64,000 nt of DNA, taken from Streptomyces ortus. Its GTDB lineage: Bacteria > Actinomycetota > Actinomycetes > Streptomycetales > Streptomycetaceae. Positions 1 through 7,211 of this stretch are shown in pieces (within the stretch, counting starts at the first letter, position 1; the number at the start of each line of letters is the position of its first letter). The stretch covers positions 5,548,118 to 5,612,117 of the forward strand of contig NZ_JAIFZO010000002.1 of NCBI RefSeq assembly GCF_026341275.1, in the 5' to 3' direction. A program made the position numbers and the translations under genes. The notes under the pieces are model-generated. The model saw nothing but the letters and a program-made list of their open reading frames with translations. It had not been told where the DNA came from and made no database searches.

Positions 1-219
1 CAGTCCGACACACGGCTTGTTGAGCGAGCCCTGCACGAGGGAGAGCTGGGGGCTCATCTTGCCGTGCGTGGCCTGGTTGCCGTACTTCTGGACGGAACCG
101 TTGCCGTTGGCGGTGGTGACGCCGTCGTCGTTGCCGATGGCCAGCGCCTGGGGCGCGGCGGCGGCCGACAGACCGGCGACAGAGGCGGCAAGGGCCGCGG
201 TCGCCATCAGCTTCTTCAT
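1..219 (-). CDS. Rodlin, C-terminally cut by window edge
   Basis: Rodlins are secreted proteins that align chaplin fibrils into paired rodlets on aerial hyphae and spores. The visible 73 codons start at ATG 219 behind an AAGGGAA ribosome site. They show a signal peptide ending near ALA-IG, then the family's N-terminal block (GVTTANGNG, then MSPQLSLVQGSLNKPCVGL). The remainder lies left of position 1. It has the same orientation as the next rodlin (195 bp away), so this would be a third paralogue beside the usual rdlA/rdlB pair. Identity as a rodlin is clear; the paralogue name is not. Confidence 0.9.
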   Translation of the reverse strand, partial: MKKLMATAALAASVAGLSAAAAPQALAIGNDDGVTTANGNGSVQKYGNQATHGKMSPQLSLVQGSLNKPCVGL

Positions 220-267
220 TTTCGTTCCCTTTCGGAGAGTGGCCCCCGTAACGGAGCCGCATATTCA

Positions 268-296
268 TCAACAGTGCGGTGGACGGTGCGGTTGCG
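268..296 (-). promoter_or_regulatory. Sigma-BldN-like promoter of the first rodlin
   Basis: On the minus strand, a -35 CGCAAC (296-291) and a -10 TGTTGA (273-268) are separated by 17 bp, 49 bp before the start codon. The published BldN consensus is about CGTAAC-N16/17-CGTTGA, and rodlin genes are known BldN targets. The assignment is by eye only. Confidence 0.5.
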
Positions 297-414
297 GGGT
301 TTGCCCCGATTGGCCCACAGGCTTTCCTCGGGACCGGAGCTACGCGCCGCCGTTGACGTGGCAGGGGGAGCGGGCCGCCGGGAAGGCCGGCGGCCCACTG
401 GGTGACGCGGCAGA

Positions 415-828
415 TCAGCTGCCGGAGGCGCCGTTGCCCGAGAGCACCGGGATGTTGCTCAGGATGTGCGAGAGGGGCTCGTCGCCCTTCGCCTGCGTGG
501 AGTTCTCGGTGCACTGCTGGTTCTGCGGGGCCGACAGGATCGGCACGTCCTGGGCGACCGTGATCGGCACCAGGCCGACGAGCGAGGCCAGGTTGGCCTT
601 GGCCGGCAGGCCGATGCAGGGCTTGTTGAGCGAGCCCTGGATGAGCGCCATCTGCGGGCTCATGTCGCCGTAGGTGGCCTGGTTGCCGTAGATCTGCGCG
701 GCGTGGTTGCCGTTGGCGGTGGTGACGCCGTTGTCGTTGCCGATCGCCATCGCCGAGGGGGCGGCGGCAGCCGAAACACCGGCGACGGAAGCGGCGACCG
801 CCGCGGCAGCCATAACCTTCTTGATCAC
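415..828 (-). CDS. rdlB: Rodlin protein
   Basis: This is a complete rodlin of 137 aa, exported and assembled into the rodlet layer with chaplins. I chose GTG 828 because it follows AGAAGGGACC and gives the family N-terminus (M/V-IKKVMAAAA). An in-frame upstream ATG at 894 would add a non-conserved arginine-rich stretch. Residues 1-29 are a signal peptide. The mature part carries GVTTANGNHA, MSPQMALIQGSLNKPC and, near the end, QNQQCTENSTQ. It is divergent from the rodlin at 1081, an arrangement like S. coelicolor rdlA/rdlB. The rdlB symbol rests on position alone. Confidence 0.9.
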   Translation of the reverse strand: MIKKVMAAAAVAASVAGVSAAAAPSAMAIGNDNGVTTANGNHAAQIYGNQATYGDMSPQMALIQGSLNKPCIGLPAKANLASLVGLVPITVAQDVPILSAPQNQQCTENSTQAKGDEPLSHILSNIPVLSGNGASGS

Positions 829-873
829 TTGCTGGTCCCTTCTGGAGTAACCCCGTCCACCGGAGCGACCTGG

Positions 874-901
874 ACAACTGCCCCCGGCCCGCATAGTTGC
901 T
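874..901 (-). promoter_or_regulatory. Sigma-BldN-like promoter of rdlB-like gene
   Basis: Minus-strand AGCAAC (901-896), a 16 bp spacer and AGTTGT (879-874) lie 45 bp before GTG 828. Each hexamer matches the BldN consensus at four of six positions. The spacing and distance to the start are nearly the same as for the other two rodlins. Confidence 0.4.
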
Positions 902-1006
902 CCGATTCACTCCGATGGCCCATTTCGGAAGACCGTTTGTACTACGCACGCGCGCGGGACTTTCCGCGAATTGCGGGCCGCCGAACGGGCCAACCGGGTG
1001 ACTCCT

Positions 1007-1034
1007 CGAAACCAATCGGCCCGCCTCCGGTTGT
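1007..1034 (+). promoter_or_regulatory. Sigma-BldN-like promoter of rdlA-like gene
   Basis: CGAAAC (1007-1012), 16 bp and GGTTGT (1029-1034) lie 46 bp before ATG 1081. The -35 matches CGTAAC at five of six positions, and the -10 shares the GTTG core. Confidence 0.45.
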
Positions 1035-1080
1035 TGCGGGAGCAGGAACACGCGTCTCTGCACATGAAAGGACCGGAGAA

Positions 1081-1497
1081 ATGCTCAAGAAGGCAATGGC
1101 CACGGCGGCGGTCGCCGCTTCTGTCGTCGGTGTCTCGGCGGCGGGTGCCCCGCAGGCGCTTGCCATCGGCAACGACAGCGGCGTCACCACCGCCAACGGC
1201 AACCACGCCGAGCAGGTGTACGGCAACGCCAAGGCCGAGGGCGACATGAGCCCCCAGGGCCAGCTCGTGCAGGGCTCGCTCAACAAGCTCTGCCTCGGGG
1301 TGCCCGTCAAGGCCAACCTGGCCTCCCTCGTGGGCGTCCTGGTGCCGGTCACCGTGCTGCAGGACGTGCCGGTCCTGTCGGCGCCGCAGAACCAGCAGTG
1401 CGCCGAGAACTCCACCCAGGGCAAGGGCGACGAGCCGATCTCGCACGTCCTGGACAACATCCCGGTGCTCTCGGGCAACGGCGCCTCGGGCAGCTGA
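1081..1497 (+). CDS. rdlA: Rodlin protein
   Basis: This 138-aa secreted rodlin starts at ATG 1081, immediately after GGAGAA and with GAAAGGA a little further up. Residues 1-29 form the signal peptide (MLKKAMATAAVAASVVG...ALA). The mature protein has GVTTANGNHAEQ, MSPQGQLVQGSLNK and the QNQQCAENSTQ block, ending in GNGASGS exactly like the rodlin at 415. It is divergently transcribed from that gene and sits upstream of a short chaplin, the position of rdlA in S. coelicolor. A 10-bp-stem hairpin follows the stop codon. Confidence 0.92.
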   Translation: MLKKAMATAAVAASVVGVSAAGAPQALAIGNDSGVTTANGNHAEQVYGNAKAEGDMSPQGQLVQGSLNKLCLGVPVKANLASLVGVLVPVTVLQDVPVLSAPQNQQCAENSTQGKGDEPISHVLDNIPVLSGNGASGS

Positions 1498-1523
1498 TCG
1501 CCGTCACGAAGCCTGCTCGGGCC

Positions 1524-1548
1524 GCCCCGTCGCGCTGTGCGGCGGGGC
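1524..1548 (+). terminator. Hairpin terminator after rodlin
   Basis: A 10-bp stem GCCCCGTCGC/GCGGCGGGGC (one G-U pair) with the 5-nt loop GCTGT lies 27 bp past the rodlin stop. No T-run follows directly, which is common for Streptomyces terminators. Confidence 0.6.
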
Positions 1549-1782
1549 CGTCCGGACGGGTCGCACTATTTTCTGTTTTCCTTTTCTGTCTTTGTGAAGT
1601 GACGTTTCTCCACCCATTCCGTCCCGGGCGTTCGGGTGAAATACCGGAGAGTCGCACTTTCTGTAGTTTCTTCGTCCCCCGCCCCCTCGTTCAACAGCCC
1701 GCAGGTCATGGTGCGAGCCGTTCAGGCTGAGCTCGTCCGGTTTCGGCCGTCATTGGGCATGACCGCAGAGAAAGGGAAGTAC

Positions 1783-2016
1783 GTGAAGCACAAGAAGAGT
1801 GCCGTCGTCATCGCCGGCGCGATCATGGCCATGGGCATGGCCGCCCCGGCCTTCGCCGACTCCGAGGCCGAGGGTGCCGCTGTCGGCTCCCCCGGCGTCC
1901 TCTCCGGCAACGTGGTCCAGCTGCCCATCCACATTCCTGTGAACGTGTGTGGCAACTCGATCAACGTGATCGGCCTGCTGAACCCGGCGTTCGGCAACGA
2001 GTGCGTCAACGACTGA
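1783..2016 (+). CDS. chpD: Short chaplin (ChpD-like)
   Basis: A 77-aa short chaplin, an amyloid-forming surfactant that lowers surface tension for aerial growth. I chose GTG 1783 because AAAGGGAAG lies 4 bp upstream and the next residues (KHKKSAVVIAG) start a signal peptide. The upstream ATG 1759 has no ribosome site. Residues 1-25 are the signal peptide (cut AFA-DS). One chaplin domain follows with the paired cysteines C56 and C74 and the motif NVIGLLNPAFGN. It lies between the rodlins and the long chaplin, as chpD does in S. coelicolor. I could not find a convincing BldN-type promoter in 1550-1780. Confidence 0.9.
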   Translation: MKHKKSAVVIAGAIMAMGMAAPAFADSEAEGAAVGSPGVLSGNVVQLPIHIPVNVCGNSINVIGLLNPAFGNECVND

Positions 2017-2049
2017 CGTCGTAACGCACCAGCCGAACGGCTGAGTCAC

Positions 2050-2089
2050 GCCGGCCTTGGACCGCATTCCGGTGCCAAGGCCGGCTTTT
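2050..2089 (+). terminator. Strong rho-independent terminator after chpD
   Basis: A perfect 11-bp stem GCCGGCCTTGG/CCAAGGCCGGC (2050-2060/2075-2085) has an extendable inner ACCG/CGGT stem and is followed by TTTT. It separates chpD from chpA, so chpA either has its own promoter within about 30 bp or depends on read-through. Confidence 0.85.
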
Positions 2090-2120
2090 CCCACTTCTAC
2101 CAGCAGAGAAGACAACGACG

Positions 2121-3002
2121 TTGCGACAGACCCTGAGCAAGGGAATGGTCGCGGCCGCCGCCGCGACGAGCATCCTGTCCCTGTACGGCTCCCAGGCGTT
2201 CGCGGACTCGGACGCGCACGGGGTGGCGGCGGACTCGCCCGGAGTGCTGTCCGGCAACAACGTGCAGGCGCCGGTGGGCGTGCCGGTGAACGCGTGCGGC
2301 AACTCCGCGAACGCGGCGGCCGGCCTCAACCCGTCGTTCGGCAACTCCTGCGAGACCCCCACGGGCAAGCACCGCAAGCCGGACGGCCCCCGCCACGGAA
2401 CCCCGGCCGGCCACGGCTCGCAGCACGGCGGCTCCGGCCATGGCTACGGCTCGGACCACGGTGGCGGTTCCGGGGACGGCTACGGCTCGGACCACCACGG
2501 CGGCGGCTCCTCCTCGCACGGCGGCACGCACGACGCGCCCGGCGTCGGGTCGGGCAATGTCGGCGAGGCCCCGGTGGACGCGCCGGCGAACGCGTGCGGC
2601 GACAGCGCGGACGTGGTCGGTCTGCTGAACCCCGCGTTCGGCGACAGGTGCGGGCCCGACGGGCCGAAGGGCCCCGACGGGCCGAAGGGCTACGGCGACG
2701 ACGACACCCCGCCGTCCGAGCCACCCGCCGGACCCCCGTCCACCCCGCCGCACACCACGCCTCCGCACACCACCCCGCCGGCGACCACGCCCCCCGAGAC
2801 GGGCCCGCCGGGGACGGTCCCGCCCACCACGGGTCCGCCGGGAGCGCCGCATCAGTCCCCGCCCTCCTCGGGCACGGGCCGCTGGCCGGAGCTGGCGCAC
2901 ACCGGCGTCGACGGGATGCTCGCGGCCTCGGCCGCCGGCACGGGTCTGCTGCTCGGCGGGGCGGTCCTGTACCGACGCAACCGGCCGGCGTCCCGCCGGT
3001 GA
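2121..3002 (+). CDS. chpA: Long chaplin with sortase signal (ChpA-like)
   Basis: This 293-aa long chaplin is covalently fixed to peptidoglycan and helps display short chaplins. The start is TTG 2121 (RQTLSKGMVAAAAA), after AGAGAAGA. Residues 1-28 are the signal peptide. Chaplin domain 1 (about 29-77) and domain 2 (about 136-178) each have two cysteines and a GLNPSFG or LLNPAFG core. They are joined by a His/Gly/Ser-rich linker with repeated YGSDHGG units. A proline/threonine-rich wall-spanning region follows, then the class E sortase motif LAHTG (258-262), a membrane helix and an RRNRPASRR tail. It is convergent with the oxidoreductase at 3059. Confidence 0.93.
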   Translation: MRQTLSKGMVAAAAATSILSLYGSQAFADSDAHGVAADSPGVLSGNNVQAPVGVPVNACGNSANAAAGLNPSFGNSCETPTGKHRKPDGPRHGTPAGHGSQHGGSGHGYGSDHGGGSGDGYGSDHHGGGSSSHGGTHDAPGVGSGNVGEAPVDAPANACGDSADVVGLLNPAFGDRCGPDGPKGPDGPKGYGDDDTPPSEPPAGPPSTPPHTTPPHTTPPATTPPETGPPGTVPPTTGPPGAPHQSPPSSGTGRWPELAHTGVDGMLAASAAGTGLLLGGAVLYRRNRPASRR

Positions 3003-3020
3003 CGACGCGCCGGTGACGAA

Positions 3021-3049
3021 GCGCCGGGGCCGGAGTCCGGCCCCGGCGC
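3021..3049. terminator. Bidirectional terminator between chpA and oxidoreductase
   Basis: A nearly perfect palindrome runs GCGCCGGGGCCGGA (3021-3034) to TCCGGCCCCGGCGC (3036-3049), in the 56-bp gap between two convergent genes. Confidence 0.75.
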
Positions 3050-3058
3050 CCCACGCCG

Positions 3059-4318
3059 TCAGCGTCCCGCCGCCCCCAGTACCCCGCGCCGCTCCCGCGC
3101 GCCGGGCACGGGCAGGACGGCCGGTCCCGTACGGAGCCGGCGCCGCACCCCCCGTACGAGGGTGCGGGCCGTGAACGAGGCGCCGTGCACGAACCGCATC
3201 GCCGGTCCGAAGCCGGCCGCCGTGACCAGGCCCGCCATGAAGAGCCCCGGCCAGGTCGACTCGAAGTCCCGGCCCACATAGGGGGATCCGTCGGGACACG
3301 CGCCCAGGCCCTGGTGCACGTCCGCCGTCAGGATTCCCAGCCGGTCACCGGTCGGCTTGAACCCCGTGGCCGCGATGACGTGCTCGGTGTCCAGGGACGT
3401 CAGCCCCCCGGCCGGGCCGAGCAGATCGAGGCGTACGCCGCCGCCGGACCCGTACGCCGCCGCGATCTCGTGGCCCAGCAGCAGTTCCACGGACGGCTCG
3501 ACCCGGTCGCGGATCCACCAGGCGCCCGCGGGGCCGAGCGCCGTGGTGGCGATCCGGGCGCGGGTCGGCTCGGGCAGGCGGCGGAACGCGCCGGGGCGTT
3601 CGGCGTAGAACCAGTTGCGCCAGCCGGGGCCGAGGCCGCTGTGCGGGGCGCGGGCCGACCGCCACCACGGGCGTTCCCAGGGCGGCGGCACGTCGTTCCA
3701 GGAGAGGCCGGGGGCCCGGGCCACGATCCGCACGCGGGTGCCCTGTTCGGCGAGCAGGGCCGCCGTCTCCAGCGCGGCCTGGCCGCCGCCGACCACGGTG
3801 ACGTCCCGGCCCGCGAACCGGTCCAGATCGCTGTGATGACTGCTGTGCGAGACGTGCTCGGGCGTCAACTCCCGCAGAGCGGAAGGGATTTCGGTGAAGG
3901 GGAGCACGCCGACCGCCAGCGCGACCGTCCTCGCGCGCACACTCGCGCCGTCCTCGGTGACCGCCTCGAAACCGCCGGGGCAGGGGTGGATGTGCGCGAT
4001 CGTGCGCTCGTCCACGTCCGGGACCGAGTGCCGCGCGAACCACAGCCCGTACGCGGCGAACACCTCGACCGGGATGGGTGCCCCGTGCCGGGCCTCCACG
4101 CCCTGCTCCGCGCAGTAGGCGGCCAGGCTCAGACGGCCCTCGGGGTCCGAGAGGTTGGAGGCCCACGGTTCGGACTTGAGGAACATCCCGCGGGGCATGT
4201 GGTCGCGCCAGGAGGCCATGGGCCGGCCGAACACCCGCAGGCTCAGCCCGGCCGCGGCGGCATGGGAGGCGATGGACAGGCCGTAGGGGCCGGCTCCCAC
4301 CACCAGCAGGTCGTACAT
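3059..4318 (-). CDS. FAD-dependent NAD(P)H oxidoreductase (flavin monooxygenase-like)
   Basis: A 419-aa cytoplasmic two-dinucleotide-fold enzyme. An N-terminal FAD fingerprint VVGAGPYG (6-13) is followed by a second Rossmann fingerprint VTVVGGGQAALE in mid-protein and the ATG motif (AATGFKPTGD) near residue 320. This layout is typical of lysine/ornithine N-monooxygenase-like and Baeyer-Villiger-like enzymes; the substrate is unknown. The start is ATG 4318. It shares one base with the TGA of the upstream ATP-grasp gene (TGATG), so the two are translationally coupled and probably work in one pathway. Longer in-frame ORFs upstream are shadows of that gene. Confidence 0.8.
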   Translation of the reverse strand: MYDLLVVGAGPYGLSIASHAAAAGLSLRVFGRPMASWRDHMPRGMFLKSEPWASNLSDPEGRLSLAAYCAEQGVEARHGAPIPVEVFAAYGLWFARHSVPDVDERTIAHIHPCPGGFEAVTEDGASVRARTVALAVGVLPFTEIPSALRELTPEHVSHSSHHSDLDRFAGRDVTVVGGGQAALETAALLAEQGTRVRIVARAPGLSWNDVPPPWERPWWRSARAPHSGLGPGWRNWFYAERPGAFRRLPEPTRARIATTALGPAGAWWIRDRVEPSVELLLGHEIAAAYGSGGGVRLDLLGPAGGLTSLDTEHVIAATGFKPTGDRLGILTADVHQGLGACPDGSPYVGRDFESTWPGLFMAGLVTAAGFGPAMRFVHGASFTARTLVRGVRRRLRTGPAVLPVPGARERRGVLGAAGR

Positions 4319-5625
4319 CAGTGACTGCTCGCTTTCTCGTCGTCGGACAGGGGGTTCAGCTGAGGAGGGGGCGCCGTCGGCCGTACGACGGGCGCGGTCG
4401 GCCGGGCCGGGCACGCGTCGGCGACCGGCGCCGGAGCCGTCCGGCGGAGGGGGGCCGGCAGCCGCCGGGCCGCGTGCCGGCCCATGTGCCGGGACCACAG
4501 CGCCCACAGGGCGGCACCGGGCGCGAGGTCGTCCCGGGCGTGCCAGGCCAGTTCGGTCCCGCGGCGGAAGGCGGCCGGGAGCGGCGCGTAGTTCTCCACC
4601 ACGAAGGTCCGGCCCGGCAGGGCGACGGGCGACGGCAGCGGACGGTGGGTCAGGTCCAGGTGGAGGGCCCGCACCACGTCGAGCCCCGCCCCGTCGGCGA
4701 ACAGCCGGAACTGCGCGCCCGGCCGCGGATTGAAGTCGAGCAGGTGGTACGCGCCGGTCGAGCCGTCGCGGCGGAAGTCCAGGTCGAGGATGCCGCGGTA
4801 GCCGAGGTGCGCGACCAGCCGCTCGGCGGACGCCCGCACGGCCGGGTTCGGCGTCCAGCGGCCCACCGCGGTCAGACCCGCGCCGCGCGGCCAGGCCAGT
4901 TGCTTGCGGCCCGTGCCGCCCCCGCACACCGCCCCGGACCGGTCCACGTACCCGTGGAAGAACCAGTCCCGGTCGGGGCCCGGTGGCAGGAACGCCTGGA
5001 GCAGCAGGCGGCTGCCCGCCTCCTCGGCCCGCCGGCACAGGGTCCGGGCCTCCTGGGCGGAGGTCAGTACCGTCGTGCTGCGCAGGTCCGAACCGGCGGG
5101 CAGCAGCCAGGGGCGGCTCCACTTCGCGACCACCGGCAGCCCCAGCCGCCAGGCCGCCGAGGCGGCCTGCGCGGGACCGTCCGGGACCAGCGTCACCGGG
5201 TGCGGGATCCCCGCGGACGCGCACAGCGCGGCCAGTTCTTCCTTGTCCGCCACCCGCTCGGCGAGACCCGCGGGCGCGAGGGGCAGCAGGTAGCGGGGTG
5301 AGAGCTCGGCCCGCAGTCGGTCCACGGCCACGGCGCTCGCGTCATCCATTGGGATCAGTACGGCGGGCCGGCCCACCCGCGCGGCCACTCGGCGCAATGT
5401 CGCGGCGATCTCGGACGGCGGGGCCCCGGGAGCGGGCGGCGGATGCATCCGGCACACGAAACGGGAGGCACGCACCGGACTTCCGGTGGAATCCGCGACC
5501 AGGTGTACGTCGATTCCGGCCCGGCCGAGCGAGCGTACGGCTCCGAGCGTGCCGTGGTGAAAGGGATTCCGGTCGGTGCGCAGCAGAACGGCGGGCACCC
5601 GGGTGTCGAAGGACGGCATGGGCAT
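4318..5625 (-). CDS. ATP-grasp carboxylate ligase-like protein
   Basis: A 435-aa protein with an ATP-grasp fold, the family that joins a carboxylate to an amine or thiol through an acylphosphate. A nucleotide-binding segment carries VVAKWSRPWLLPAG near residue 160. The metal-binding end is HLLDFNPRPGAQF, with the D-x-N-x-R pattern of ATP-grasp active sites. I chose ATG 5625 with CGAGGAAA just upstream; ATG 5619 (MPSFDTRV) is also possible and has better spacing. The C-terminal 40 residues are Pro/Ala-rich and probably disordered. It is coupled to the FAD oxidoreductase. Substrate and product are not recognisable. Confidence 0.75.
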   Translation of the reverse strand: MPMPSFDTRVPAVLLRTDRNPFHHGTLGAVRSLGRAGIDVHLVADSTGSPVRASRFVCRMHPPPAPGAPPSEIAATLRRVAARVGRPAVLIPMDDASAVAVDRLRAELSPRYLLPLAPAGLAERVADKEELAALCASAGIPHPVTLVPDGPAQAASAAWRLGLPVVAKWSRPWLLPAGSDLRSTTVLTSAQEARTLCRRAEEAGSRLLLQAFLPPGPDRDWFFHGYVDRSGAVCGGGTGRKQLAWPRGAGLTAVGRWTPNPAVRASAERLVAHLGYRGILDLDFRRDGSTGAYHLLDFNPRPGAQFRLFADGAGLDVVRALHLDLTHRPLPSPVALPGRTFVVENYAPLPAAFRRGTELAWHARDDLAPGAALWALWSRHMGRHAARRLPAPLRRTAPAPVADACPARPTAPVVRPTAPPPQLNPLSDDEKASSH

Positions 5626-5776
5626 GTTTCCTCGGGATCGTTTCTGATTCTTCGCTTCTGGTTTCTCACTCGTGCGAGTGAGCGGGCATTTCCCGGCGCC
5701 CGGCCTCGGTTGGCGCAACGCGCATTCATATGACTGAGTGTCAGTGGACGGTGGAATTGAGGAGCGAGGAGTGGAC

Positions 5777-7153
5777 ATGGCCCCACTGCAGAGGACCCGA
5801 ACCAGACGGCCGGCGTACGTCGCCGCCGTACTCACCGCCGGACTCTTCGCCTCGGCCGCCCTCGCGTCCGGGACGGGGTACGCGACGGCCGCGAGGGCGG
5901 GGGAGCCGCCGACCCCGCCGCCGACCGTGCCCGCCGGCGTCGTGGCGCCGATGACACCGGTTGCCGCACCGACCGCACCGACCGCACCGACCGCACCGAC
6001 CGCACCGACCGCACCGACCGCTCCGGCCGCACCGACCGCTCCGGCCGTTCCCGGGCGGGTGAGCCCCGAGCCCGCGCCGCCGAAGAGCCCCGGGAACCCG
6101 GCCTTCGGCGCCTATCTGGACTACGGGCCCCGCGGGGTGGCCCGGATCGCCGAGCTCAGCCGCTGGCTGGGCGGCGCCGACCTGCGCGTGGCGCACACGT
6201 ATCTGCCGGGCGACCGCTGGAGCAACATCGAGGGCCTGCCCGGCTTCCTGGACGCCTGGGCCCACTGGCGGCGGGCGGAGGCCGACCGGCTCTTCGTCCT
6301 CAACGTCCCCATGCTGGAGCGCAACGAGGAGGGCGTCTCCGACCGGGAGGTCCGCGGGCTGCTGCGGCGCGGCGCGGCCGGGGAGTTCGACCACCACTTC
6401 CGCAAGCTGGCCGAGCGGCTCGTCGAGCTGCGGGTGCCCGACACCGTCATCGTGCTCGGCTGGGAAATGAACGGCATCACGTACACCCATCGCTGCGGGC
6501 CGGACCCGGAGGCCTGGAAGAAGTACTGGGACAGGATCGTCACGGCCATGAGAGCGGTGCCGGGGCAGAAATTCCGCTTCGACTTCACTCCGAACCGCGG
6601 CCGTGACGCCATTCCCTGGACCCAGTGCTATCCGGGCGACGAGACGGTCGACGTCATCGGCATGGATTCGTACGACCAGCCGCGCGGACAGTCATTCGAC
6701 GAGGCCGTTTCGGAGCCTTACGGGCTCCAGGCGCACGTCGACTTCGCGAAAGCGCACGGAAAGCCGATCTCCTATCCTGAATGGGGGCTCTTCCGAAACG
6801 GCGACAACGCGACCTACATGAAGCGCATGCTCGCCTGGCTGGACGAGCACAAGCCGCTGTACAACACGCTCACCGACTACTGCCCGCACGGTGTGTGGCA
6901 GTGCGACGACAACCCCGAGGCCTCCGCGATCTACCGGTCCGTGCTCTTCGGCCGCACCGATCAGCCCCCGAAGCCGACGGACCCGACGCCCGCACCGACC
7001 GATCCGCCGAAGCCCCCGGTCCCGCCCAAGCCCACCGACCCGACGCCCGAGCGGCCGTCGAACTGTTCGCCGGTGGCCCTGGGCGACTGGGTGGAGTACT
7101 GGCTCGGCGGGAAGCTCTGCCTGCGCTTCGACTGGTGGTCGCGCAACCGCTGA
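5777..7153 (+). CDS. Secreted glycoside hydrolase family 26-like protein
   Basis: A 458-aa exported protein with a GH26 (beta-mannanase type) fold. ATG 5777 follows GAGGAGCGAGGAG; an in-frame ATG at 5738 lacks this signal. Residues 1-42 are a twin-Arg-rich signal or anchor region. A low-complexity PTA repeat follows (about 64-90). The catalytic domain (about 107-405) has the likely acid/base E230 in LGWEMNG and the nucleophile E335 in SYPEWG. A Pro-rich linker leads to a small Cys/Trp-rich tail. It may trim or release the polysaccharide made by the adjacent convergent cluster; that is inference from position. Confidence 0.8.
   Translation: MAPLQRTRTRRPAYVAAVLTAGLFASAALASGTGYATAARAGEPPTPPPTVPAGVVAPMTPVAAPTAPTAPTAPTAPTAPTAPAAPTAPAVPGRVSPEPAPPKSPGNPAFGAYLDYGPRGVARIAELSRWLGGADLRVAHTYLPGDRWSNIEGLPGFLDAWAHWRRAEADRLFVLNVPMLERNEEGVSDREVRGLLRRGAAGEFDHHFRKLAERLVELRVPDTVIVLGWEMNGITYTHRCGPDPEAWKKYWDRIVTAMRAVPGQKFRFDFTPNRGRDAIPWTQCYPGDETVDVIGMDSYDQPRGQSFDEAVSEPYGLQAHVDFAKAHGKPISYPEWGLFRNGDNATYMKRMLAWLDEHKPLYNTLTDYCPHGVWQCDDNPEASAIYRSVLFGRTDQPPKPTDPTPAPTDPPKPPVPPKPTDPTPERPSNCSPVALGDWVEYWLGGKLCLRFDWWSRNR
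5965..6044 (+). repeat. 9-bp tandem repeat encoding PTA linker
   Basis: About six near-perfect copies of ACCGCACCG, then degenerate copies, encode Pro-Thr-Ala repeats in the GH26 gene. The array keeps the reading frame and is prone to copy-number change. Confidence 0.8.
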
Positions 7154-7155
7154 CC

Positions 7156-7176
7156 GCGGGACGCGGGACGCGGGAC
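7156..7176. repeat. Three GCGGGAC heptamers
   Basis: Three perfect direct copies of GCGGGAC sit in the 58-bp gap between the convergent GH26 and acyltransferase genes. No hairpin was evident there. Confidence 0.6.
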
Positions 7177-7211
7177 GCGAGAGGTGGGAGGTGGCGGAGG
7201 CGGCGGGCCGG

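Noticed and set aside
2020..2047. Perfect CGTAAC hexamer after chpD as a BldN promoter for chpA
   Set aside because: At 16-17 bp spacing the next hexamer is TGAGTC or GAGTCA, unlike CGTTGA, and a strong terminator lies immediately downstream.
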